Assembly (NCBI GenBank): GCA_002005505.1
Contig: KV908353.1
Span: 536,581-584,080 of the forward strand
DNA length: 47,500 nucleotides
Origin: Botryococcus braunii
Taxonomy: Eukaryota; Chlorophyta; Trebouxiophyceae
Direction of reading: 5' to 3'
Part shown: positions 12,269-47,500 of the stretch, piece after piece
Position numbering within the stretch: the stretch's first letter is position 1
Layout: each line of letters begins with the position of its first letter
The notes under the pieces: generated by a model
Told to the model about the DNA's origin: nothing
Databases searched by the model: none
Seen by the model: the letters and a program-made list of their open reading frames with translations, nothing else
Position numbers and translations under genes: made by a program

Positions 12269-13194
12269 GAAAAAAAGAAAAAATTGGCGTAGTTATAAAA
12301 ATACAACTTTGGAATTGTTACCAGCTACAGGTAACCCCACAACCCACACCCACACCCACACACACACCGCGTGGCCGCACATGGGGGCTGGAGGCTGTGT
12401 TCCACCCCAACAGGGAGCTAGCACACAAAGGGCCAGCCAAGACATGACGCCTCTCCATGTGCCATCCACAGAAGTGGGTCGGCGGCATGCTTCCATACAT
12501 CAGCTGGTCTCATGAGCGCGCAGTGGGGGCTCTATGTACCCTCGAGACAAACAAACATCGACTACATCAACATGGGATGGGAAACTTCACTGCCTGACAA
12601 CACGGGAAACCTCACTGCCTGAATAAGCATGTGATGGAAGTCAGTGGCAAGCACCCTCCAAACCGGGGGGAGGCAAGATGGGAGGGGCAGACGAGACATA
12701 CTTGCGTCAGACAAAACTTCCTCCAGCTTCTACGCTTACCCAACCCAAACCTTCTCACCGAAAGGAGCTCCTAATGACACATCAAGCATGATGTGTCGCC
12801 AAGACCACCTCAAAATTTGGCCTAGTCGCGTCGACACCGACATGCTCACAAAAATACTGTGTACAATACAGGAAATCTTGAAAACGAAATGCAGGAAACC
12901 ATGCCCATCCTGGATGCAGCCCCGGAATACAGGGATATCATTTACCCTGATTTGCAGCCGGGTGGTGTCTTGAGACATCTTCGAGGCGGGCACGGACCAA
13001 TTTCCAGAGCCCATTGAGTGCAGGCAAAGACTGATCCCATCGCTAGCGGTAGGAGGAGTCCCGCCATCTATTTCAGTTTCTAAAAGATCTCAGAATGTAG
13101 GTAACCAGGACTGAAAGGACCCAGGACAGGACCCACCAAAAAGGGGACCAAGCTGTGGGGAAGGCGTGCTGCCGCACAGGAAGCCACAATCAGT

Positions 13195-20597
<7,403 letters not shown>

Positions 20598-21383
20598 GGC
20601 ATCTACAATTGAAAACAAGGCATGCATCAGTCCTCGGAGCCTTACCACGTGAACAAGTACGGACTTTCACACCTGGACTAATGAACCTTTTTCTTCCCCT
20701 TCTTGCTCAATACTGTCGACTGCAATACTGCACAAACCTTCTTCTGAAGCAACAGACACAATACGTCTACAAGAAGGAAATGAAGATGAAGATACAACTT
20801 TAAAGAGATCGTACTTGACATACCTGTCAACGCAAAGGGCCCTGACACGATCCAGTAAGAAAGCTTAGTCCGCCTTGCCTCGAGCTGATAATGAGGAGCC
20901 CTTTCAAAAGCTCGTAAATAGACGACAATACGGTATTGTCAATACCGCAGTCAAATTGCAATACGCTATTACACAACACACGTTTTCGATGTGTCCAGGT
21001 CCTGGTCCTGGACTCCAGGATCCCCTTTGACGTACAATAGTTACTGGTGTTCACCAGTCGCTGATTGGCTTGTTTGGCCTCGAAGGTACTCCGCGTGCAA
21101 CCCCGCCGGGTTGGCACGGCATACGCGTAGTACACCATCTGGCGTACACCGTGAGTACGCTAGATCGTCGGACAAGGGAACAGATCCTCCATTTCTGTTA
21201 TACCTCCTGCACCCCAGTGTGAACGCAGTTATAGACACCATGTCAATTCTAAAGTCTAGGTAGTATTACTGCCATGATTAATATTGCCATTAATGGTGAC
21301 ACACACTGTCTGAAAACCCACGTTCAGGGAAACTACACAAGTGTGGAAGTTTCAAATCTTATTGTTTCACCCTTCTATTAGAG
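20598..21383. promoter_or_regulatory. Divergent intergenic region between DCP2 (-) and the EamA transporter (+)
   Basis: The predicted start codons face away from each other across about 0.8 kb, so both promoters should lie here. An inverted CCAAT box (ATTGG) occurs at 21064-21068. No TATA box with a clear position can be assigned. Unlike the introns around it, this stretch has no long microsatellite. Confidence 0.45.
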
Positions 21384-26487
<5,104 letters not shown>

Positions 26488-26692
26488 TGAGCTGGCACAG
26501 CTGTCTCGTGTCGGTGTAACTTTTTCATCCTCTCCTTTGCGCTTCCTGCCGTTTCGGGCGGAAAAGAGGAGCACTGCACTGTGGCATTCGCAATTGCAGG
26601 CTCGGAAGGCTGAAAGTCAAGGAACACACACACAAACGTGGAAGTGATGTTTTCTTTCGTTTCCTTTTGTGTGTGCGTGTGCGTGTGCGCGG

Positions 26693-26739
<47 letters not shown>

Positions 26740-26761
26740 TGTGTCTGTGTCTGTGTCTGTG

Positions 26762-26797
<36 letters not shown>

Positions 26798-26848
26798 TCT
26801 GTGTCTGTGTCTGTGAATGTGTGTGTGAGAGTGTGGTGTGTGTGTGTG

Positions 26849-26950
<102 letters not shown>

Positions 26951-28575
26951 GAAAGAGGCAATCTCGTTAAAGTGGTGGAGAAGACAAACAAGGGAAAGTG
27001 GGCAGACGTGCGTGCAAATGTCTGCAATGTTGTTTGGTTCTGTCGTGGGCCGAAGACGGCACGATGCAGGAGGGGTGGAGCAAGGCAGGGAACTTGGTTT
27101 GGTACTGCGGTTCCTCACTGTTTTTAATATTGATTTCCTTTTGCAGGAGGGTCATCGAAGTCATATCTGACCCAAAAAAGGGATGATGGTGGTTAGCTCA
27201 TATGATGCCGAGTCCGGTGAGTTTGGGATATGATATATTTCTGGCCTGACTTCTGCTTGGGCCTGATTCCACCTCGTCAGAAACAAAGCCAGTGGCTAAG
27301 GTGTGTTGTCTTACATAAGGGATGCATTTGCCAGTAATAATCAATGCATTCATGGGACTATGGGCAGAGCCCTGCTTTGGATCGAGTGAGGTCATATATG
27401 GCGTGCGGTGCGGCCCAGTATTCGTCTCAGAACTCAGGAAAGAAAAGTGGGGAAAATGGATTACCGTACAGCCAGTGAAGATTGTCCACCTACCAGATGT
27501 TGGGCAGCCCAAGAATAAATCGCATTTTCCCCTGCCCAGTGGGAAACGCATTTTTTTTCCTTGTGTTACCCGCTGGTTTTTCAAAGTGTTTCCTCTTTGC
27601 TGACGGTTCGGGAGCCGATGTAGGCAATTGATTGTTGGATTTCTTGCCGGTCGCCCCTTTTACCAATCTCATCGCGTCACGGGCTTTGGGGCGTCAGTGA
27701 GGGGCTGTGTGAGCCACTTGGTCCCCCCCCCCCCCCCGGGGGCCTCCCAAACAAGGGAGAGCCAGATGCAGACAGCTCTTGGAGAACAGTTTTGTGCCTG
27801 CCTGGCATCAAAGCCTGCATGTATCTGTCCTTTTGCATGCCTGCCAGCTCTGAGAACATTGGCAAGCGCCTTAGAACGTTGGCAAGCCTTTTTTCTCCAA
27901 GGAAAAGAGGATTGAAGTGTTTCTGATATCATGAAGGTTAACGAACAACGTCTAGGGAAGAAGAAGTTTCCCCACAAGATCACATGCTTGGAGAAAAAAG
28001 TCTTGGGCATTGCAATCTGGGACGTCCAATTGGTGCATCCCAGATTTCCAGCACCATTGCGGAGCTATGTTCAGCTTCCAATATTCCATTGATCTGTTCA
28101 GAGTCTTGTACATTTTGCAGGCTGCCGCACTTTCAGGTGATGCCTGTAGTGCACGTACATTCTTAAGGCCATGCATCAGTAAGAGTACTAGCTATATAGA
28201 CATATATGTGGACGTGAAGTCTGCCAAAACTTTGGCTTGGGAAGGTTGGTGTTTCATTCCGACTGGACTTCTGAAGACAAGCTTGCTTTTGTTGCTAAAC
28301 AAGCTTGTGTTTATTGCAGACTGTCCATCTTTATTGCTAGTGCTCTTTCGCCGTGCCGTATCCCTATAGCTGTCGGAAAAGGCATGTTTATCGATAGGAA
28401 GTCAGCAAGTTGTACATGTACAATGCCTGATCAGACATGACTTGAGCAAGTCAGGACTTCCCCGCCATTGTGGAGTAGGATTTCAAGGTGGCCAGTACTT
28501 TCAAGGATCCTCCGGAGTCCAGTACTCGCACTTGCACTTACAATTGTAGGGATAGCTATACAGGCTTGCAAGGCT

Positions 28576-28620
28576 ATACGGCAAAGAAATTTAGTGCCAA
28601 TTGGAATTTCTTTGCCGTAT
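28576..28620. repeat. Inverted repeat, perfect 16-bp arms
   Basis: ATACGGCAAAGAAATT at 28576-28591 and its exact complement at 28605-28620, with a 13-base loop. It is compatible with a solo MITE end pair or a structured RNA. Confidence 0.85.
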
Positions 28621-28789
28621 TTTGCCAAGATGAGTGTCCAGAAGGATCTCAGTGTCTTTGTGAAAATCCAACTAGTACAGGTTTCTATGCATTAAACGTC
28701 GACGCCATCATGTGACTCTATGTACGTGGGTGCATATTAGCAACTAGTTCTATGCATATGACTTCACATGTGCGTGGTTGCGTGCGTGC

Positions 28790-28869
<80 letters not shown>

Positions 28870-29141
28870 TACTTAACAAGAGGGTTTAACAATGCATCCT
28901 TTTTTAACAAGTGCAATTGCAAGACACACTCTTCAGCAAAACTCGAAAAAAGCGTTGGATGATAACATAATTGTTTGCTTTGTTGGCGTTGCAACCCCAG
29001 TGCTAAATTAGCACTGCTAAGTAGGTGTTACTTTCGGATATACTTTGATTACATAAGAGGAAGTCAAACCCCCCGCACCATCCCCAAGCAAATCCATCCC
29101 GCAACCCTAAACGCGCATATCACCCCCCTTCCCCCCCCCCC

Positions 29142-29374
29142 CCCAATAAGGGAGCCGCGCAGCCAGCTGCAGCCCCATGGCCCGGGAGATCGTGAAGCTC
29201 ACCCGCCGCTGCGTAAAGAACCACACGAGGTACTACAGCCTGATTAACAAGGCCTTGGAGCCGCTTCAAGAACTTATCCGTCGCCGTATCGAAAACCCCA
29301 AACGTCTCAAAGGCGAAGGGTCGCAGAACCATGCGTGGCGGCTGCCTGAGCAAGACCTCCCTATAGGAAGCCAA
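29142..29374 (-). pseudogene. Possible retroelement-like ORF fragment
   Basis: A minus-strand frame contains VLRPFAFETFGVFD and FLKRLQGLVNQ. A 'P-x-x-F-E-T-F-G ... FL-x-x-L' pattern is, from memory, seen at the C-terminal end of some algal or protist non-LTR retrotransposon polyproteins. The frame is short, bounded by stops, and overlaps an equally open plus-strand frame (29177-29551). No reverse transcriptase motif is nearby. It may be chance. Confidence 0.25.
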
Positions 29375-29889
29375 CTATATATACTTTCTTCGCTCTGGAA
29401 AGCTTTGGCATTGCTGGATACACCACATGGGAACAATCCGGCTCGCTGGCCTACAGCATTCACCTTCGATGCAGAGGACAGTCGACCGACGTTTCCACCT
29501 ACACCCGCCGGGCCATTCGGATCCGCAAGCCGGCCCGCGCGCCTAATCTAGCTAGCTGTGTGAGTTGCTGGTCCATGTGCAGACCGCAATACAATGTCGG
29601 ATGAATTGGCCTCCCCACGGTGACGTATCTGGGGGGTACGTGAAATGTGTATGCACGTGCAAAGCTACTCCCCACACATCGGTATTTCCCGCGTTATTCC
29701 GTTGAAGTGAACGGTGAGCTATTGGCGCGACCAGGCGGGAGCTGGCCACGAGACTGTTAGCTCGACACCCGCAGCATCTCCGATACAACGTTTCCCAGAT
29801 ACTCAAGATTGCAAGGTACATCAGAAGTGGAGCTACGCACGTTTTGCATCAATTGCATGTACGTCTCGAATGATATTGAATACTAGGTA

Positions 29890-42426
<12,537 letters not shown>

Positions 42427-44216
42427 ACAGATTCCTTCCCCTTGAGGGGTACCTGTGAAAATCAGCAGTGAACCACTACTGAAGCCGAACTGGGTCAGGG
42501 TTCGAGACCCCGGAGGGGCATTCTTTCTCACAAGAAAATATTTTGATGTTATTTTTTCTGCGGGGGTTGATGAGGGACTTACTGACAGCTGAAGGACATC
42601 CCACGCTTATCAGCTGCTCCTCGGTCGGACCTGTTTAAGCCTTTGGAATGTGCTGGTCTCTGGCATGAGTGATTAAAAGAGCTTTGAAAACAATTACTTA
42701 TTTGCTGTGATGCCCTTCCCTTACTGTAAATAAGGGACTTTGGACCCGCTGCCGGGAACACACCCCTTTGTGAAATGGACGCCTGAGACGCCTGGATCCT
42801 CTGTGACAGGATGTGGCAGGAGAATGCATATTCTTTCTATCCCTTATCGCCCTGGCCTCCGCGTTTTTTCAAGCATGATGATCAAGGTTGTGTGGAGGGT
42901 ATGAGAGAAATGGGTTGGTGAACGTGTCGGAGGGCAGCCTCTGACTTTGCCTCTGACTGAACTGATATTAATCGTTTCGATTTTTTGTTGCATCCTCTGC
43001 AGTAGGCCCCCCCTTCTGGATGCACTGATTTCATTGTGGGGTCATGCTTTATTGTTGCGGGAACGCACTCTGCCAGGTGGCGGAAATGTGCACCTCCTGG
43101 TGGCGGGATGTGTACTGCCTGGTTGTGGGCATGTGTACTGCCTGGTGGCGATGATGTGTACCGTGTACTGCCTGTGTGCAGGAAACGTGCACTGCCTGCC
43201 GGCGGGAACGAGTGATGCCAAGGGTGAATATTTGTACTTTTAGTTTCTGAGTCTGAGGTGAGCAGGTTGCCGTTCAAAAAAGAAATTGCGCGAAAGGGAA
43301 GGGGGGAAAATAAGAGCGGGACGGCAGTCCTCTGCATTGCATGACATTTGTTCTATGGATAAAACAGGTCATGTGGTCAGGCTGCTGACCGGCAGAGCAA
43401 GAAAGTGTGCGGCAAGGCTTTTGCAGCTGCAGTGCACAATGGAGGCAATTCTTTAAAGAGGCCGATTGGCCTTCATTACTAAATCCTCAAGAAATTCGCC
43501 GGGAAACCTCCCCAACTTTGGTGTGCAACCAAAGTCAACGTGTGATGAACGTGTGATTGCATCCTAAGCGGATGTGATTGCTTCCCTGAAGGGTCCAGTT
43601 AAGACGTTTTGCGGCGGTTTGTTTTTGAAGAGCGCTCTTAAGAGCTATTTGTTATAGGCCATATGAAGGCGTGCACAATCAGCAGTACAACCACGTAACA
43701 AGCGTAAAGCAATTGTAAGACTGCGTGCACAGGGCCTGTGCATGCGGAGGGCGCATACCTGCAGAGACGCCATGCATGCAAAGCCCACGCATGCAGAGCC
43801 CACGCATGCACAGAGCCAATGCAAGCACGGAGGCCGTGCGTATATGTCAGGCAGGTCATTGTGAAGCCAGGGGCGCTCTTCCTCGGGCCAAGGAAGAGCC
43901 CTGAGTTTGGCAGTCAAACTTAGAATTAAACAGTGTTCCCGGAGTGCTCAGTGTCTCTGCAGGGCGCCGCTGCATGCGCTTTTAAGCAATAATCAGATTT
44001 CAGCAAAGTCGAGAGGGGCAATTACGCTTTGATCCCTGCAGTGTAGCAACAGTGTCGATCGACTTAAGTCAAGGAGGAGGAGGAGAGAAGGAAGTTGGGG
44101 GTTTTGGTGGGGGCCAGTATGGAGGGAGCTGCACATGTATATTATGTTCAGGACTAGTTGTGGCTGCTCATACGGGCTAATTTGCAGGAAAGGGGGAGAC
44201 ACGCACAGAGTGAGAA

Positions 44217-44230
44217 TGTGTGTGTGTGTG

Positions 44231-44272
<42 letters not shown>

Positions 44273-44282
44273 AGTGTGTGTG
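44217..44282. repeat. (GT)n microsatellite
   Basis: About 65 bp of GT with one GCGT and one GAGAGT interruption. Confidence 0.95.
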
Positions 44283-44423
44283 ATATCAATCACACACATA
44301 TATGAGGTCTGGTGTAATTATTTGGAAAAGACGTTGAGCAAGAGAAAAAGCACAAAAGCGTCAGACAAAATATCCACCCGTGGGTGTGGCGTTGATGCGC
44401 AGGCAATTATGCCACTGCGGTGG

Positions 44424-44459
44424 TCATGTTCCAGTGTTTACGTCAACACTGGAACATGA
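44424..44459. repeat. Inverted repeat, 15-bp perfect arms
   Basis: TCATGTTCCAGTGTT at 44424-44438 pairs exactly with AACACTGGAACATGA at 44445-44459 over a 6-base loop. A direct duplication begins 8 bases later. Confidence 0.85.
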
Positions 44460-44466
44460 GCACCTT

Positions 44467-44652
44467 CCTTCGTACGCGTACAAGTCTGATACAGATCATG
44501 ATTTTTATCGATATCAGTTTCAATCACGAACTAATTATTATATCAATAATGGTATACCTTGGTATACCTGCCTTCGTACGCGTACAAGTCTGATACAGGT
44601 CATGATTTTTATCGATATCAGTTTCAATCACGAACTAATTATTATATCAATA
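44467..44652. repeat. About 81-bp direct repeats separated by 23 bp
   Basis: Copies at 44467-44547 and 44571-44652 (offset 104 bp) differ by a single base in the part I compared. Both start CCTTCGTACGCGTACAAGTC and include TTTTTATCGATATCAGTTTC. The spacer contains GGTATACCTTGGTATACC. Confidence 0.9.
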
Positions 44653-45007
44653 TAATATGTAGAGGATTCCTCCATGGCCGCGAAATCGTTTGTAACAGTA
44701 TCGGGGATGGACGTATAGCATAAATGGAAGACAACAGATGGATCCAATAATGTTATCCGGATCCGGATTCATATCTTTTTTGTCCTTATTATCAGATCTT
44801 GTTCTGGAAGTTCAAGCAATCTCTTGGTGGCCGATTGCTTCCATGCAATAACGCCAAGTATCTATAGATGGCTACACCGCAGGCGTCAAGGCAAAAGCCA
44901 GGATGCTATTGACGGGAATGTCCGTACATGAGCCGTAGCATGAATGTGGTAACAGCATTCATGTAATCACTTAGTGAGAAGGCTTTTCAAACTCGACACC
45001 CCACAAG

Positions 45008-45037
45008 AACTTTAACAGATGGCCATCTGTTAAAGTT
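45008..45037. repeat. Perfect 30-bp palindrome without spacer
   Basis: AACTTTAACAGATGG is followed immediately by CCATCTGTTAAAGTT, its exact complement. Confidence 0.9.
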
Positions 45038-45547
45038 GGGGGGATCCCAACAGTTACAAATGTTTTCGTACGTCCTGTAAGATCTTAGTTCTAGAACTCG
45101 GTATGTGCATCACGTGGGGGACAAATACGTTATCATCCCCGGGGATTGCAATTATGTGTCCCCATCTCCGTATCTGTAAGGCAGGACCAATCTCTCAATC
45201 GATACCTCCCATGCTGGCACTGGACAGACATTTCTTTCTCTTTTTCCGACACCCTGTGAGAATTTAGTCTAAAGAACTAAACAGGTTGGGGACAATTGCA
45301 TATCCCCATCTCCACATCGTTAAGGCAGGGCCAACAATCAATACTCCCATGTGTATATGCTTAAAGTGCTGTGCTTTCATCTATCATATCCACCCATGCA
45401 TGTCTCTATGGTATTATACATAATTAGCCTATTCCGTAGAGACAAGAACAAGCGCAACTAGTGTTTTGAAAAACTCAGCAATCCCACCGAATGGGGTCGT
45501 ACATACAACAGTAGTAAACATTAACGTGTACGTCATATTGAAGGTCC

Positions 45548-45581
45548 TGTGTGCATAGATCTGTACAGACCTATGCACACA
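45548..45581. repeat. 34-bp near-perfect palindrome
   Basis: TGTGTGCATAG and CTATGCACACA flank a TCTGTACAGA core; one symmetric base pair is mismatched. Confidence 0.85.
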
Positions 45582-46758
45582 GTCTTGAAGGTGACCAACG
45601 GTCTTGGTTTTTGGGTTCAAACTGCATTGTCCTGACTTGACAAAACGATCTTCCCAGGGCCCACGCACCTTATCTGAGCATACTGAAAGGCGTGCCAGCA
45701 GTTTTGAGGCCAAGAGAATGTACTGTAGCCCGATTAACCTAAGCAAAGGCCTAAATGCCTGTGCTAAGGCCTACAGGCCTGACATGACTAAGCTAGCAAC
45801 TAAACTTACTGTACTGCGTCGGCGCAGCCAAAAGCTCGATAAGACTATAGTCAATAGGTACTGACCAAAATTTTGTAAAATTATCAGCACAGTTGTGTGC
45901 TGGTATGTTCATTCCTATGGATGATAAGGGTACGCCTGAATTAAAGTATTCATGGGTGCAAACACCATCATGGAATGGAAATTCTTACTTTCCTCCTGAG
46001 AGATTCCCCGCGCACTCTTATTTCTTTGCTTACCTGCTGGCAAGCTGCAGTCTCAAGATAAGCGTGCTGGCGCGGTTAACCGGGCACGTTCTGCCTGAAA
46101 CTGCATCCAGTTCAAGTAAATATATGTGGATGCCTATCCTAGGGGTACCGGAACAAACACCCCAAGAAAAATTCGGCGCCGTACGCCCGAGTCCCGAATT
46201 TTAGCCTGCATTCACATGTGTCCCCCACCCCCGCATCCACCCAGCCCTCATCCCCCCCACCTCCCCCTTAAACTCCGGGCCAACATAATTTTTTCATATG
46301 TGTTATTTTGTTTAAGTTTAGTATGAGCGTCTCCCCCCCCCCCCCCCCCCCCCTTTCTTTTATCTCGAACAAAGGATCGGATGTGCATCCTTGGCGAGTT
46401 CAAAGCTGAAGCTGTTGTACAGTATGAAACTGGACTCTTCCTTTTCTTGTACTGCACCATACCAGTGGAAATGATGACCATACAATTCATCGTCCAATAA
46501 AATGTTCGCGCTCATGTGAGTCAAACACTGGAAAAGGTTGTAACAAAGAGAATAGAGAAGTTTTTTGGATAATGTTCTTCGAGTCGACCTGCACGTGTAT
46601 GCCTGGAAAGCCGTCGAGGTTAACGAGCTGCGCGTGGAACACGTGATAGATTATATTCGTAAGAATGCTTGCTGGCGCTTTTCAGTATTTTTGAGAAAGA
46701 GCGGGGCTTATTTGAGGCTTGGGTGGCATACTTTTGCTGTTCCTTTTGTTAACTCCGT

Positions 46759-47500
<742 letters not shown>

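Larger units (their letters stand above)
42427..46758. other. Intergenic region between the acyltransferase and the SET/MYND gene
   Basis: No gene recognised. Open frames at 45604-45864 and 45893-46204 have no identifiable domain. Short GC-rich tandem motifs occur at 43070-43230 (TGCCTGGTGGCGGGA-like) and 43770-43830 (CCACGCATGCA-like). Two diverged copies of a roughly 170-bp segment ending in CCCATCTCC and TAAGGCAGG lie at about 45075-45215 and 45250-45350. Palindromes are listed separately. Confidence 0.55.

Noticed and set aside
12243..12290. A-rich tail as evidence of a retrotransposed gene
   Set aside because: No intronless coding body or target-site duplication could be seen upstream.
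42496..42512. GGTTCGAGACC, similar to a tRNA T-arm/B box
   Set aside because: No A box, anticodon arm or acceptor stem could be fitted around it. At most it is a SINE or pseudo-tRNA scrap.
45604..46204. Two plus-strand open frames that could be a small gene
   Set aside because: No recognisable domain, no good splice linkage between them, and composition like the surrounding intergenic DNA.

Overview
The window is eukaryotic nuclear DNA. It holds five protein-coding loci split by canonical GT-AG introns (about two dozen introns, nearly all acceptors reading CAG|G), with no operons, no Shine-Dalgarno-led genes and a very heavy load of GT/CA, GA/CT and TA microsatellites. The species cannot be named from sequence alone; the mix of genes and the repeat load would suit a unicellular alga or another free-living protist, but that is an inference.

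Layout. (1) 1-2600: no recognisable gene; a 149-bp tandem duplication with a palindromic splice-donor-like core, a TA tract and a CA tract. (2) 2639-4899 (+): the last two exons of an acetoacetate-decarboxylase-fold protein, separated by an intron full of GT repeats. (3) About 4.9-13.2 kb: gene-poor, with microsatellites, hairpins and one short MITE-like element. (4) 13195-20597 (-): a complete eight-exon DCP2 mRNA-decapping enzyme; all phases join and the Nudix box spans an exon junction. (5) 21384-26487 (+): a five-exon EamA/DMT-type membrane transporter, divergent from DCP2 across about 0.8 kb, with a one-base frameshift in its last exon. (6) 26488-29889: intergenic, with microsatellites, a hairpin and a possible retroelement scrap. 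(7) 29890-42426 (+): a twelve-exon PlsB/GPAM-type glycerol-3-phosphate acyltransferase of 1089 predicted residues, whose introns hold several minisatellites and a second MITE set inside a TA array. (8) 42427-46758: intergenic, with perfect palindromes and dispersed direct repeats. (9) 46759-47500 (+): the first three exons of a SET/MYND (SMYD-like) protein running off the end.

The genes have unrelated housekeeping roles (mRNA decay, membrane transport, glycerolipid synthesis, probable lysine methylation, small-molecule decarboxylase fold) and there is no sign that they form a pathway.

The most unusual signal is structural. At several exon-intron junctions the intron contains a tandem array whose repeat unit includes the splice site itself, and in two cases also the first 30-60 bases of the exon. 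The clearest is GPAT intron 5: four consecutive 81-bp (27-codon) units, each with its own 3' splice site and a copy of the exon start, open in frame into the real exon. GPAT intron 4 has a 73-bp acceptor-plus-exon array on its 3' side and a GTGAGG-bearing minisatellite on its 5' side. DCP2 intron 7 has a roughly 40-bp minisatellite containing the GTAATG donor. Together these suggest introns growing by tandem duplication seeded at splice junctions and producing arrays of alternative splice sites.
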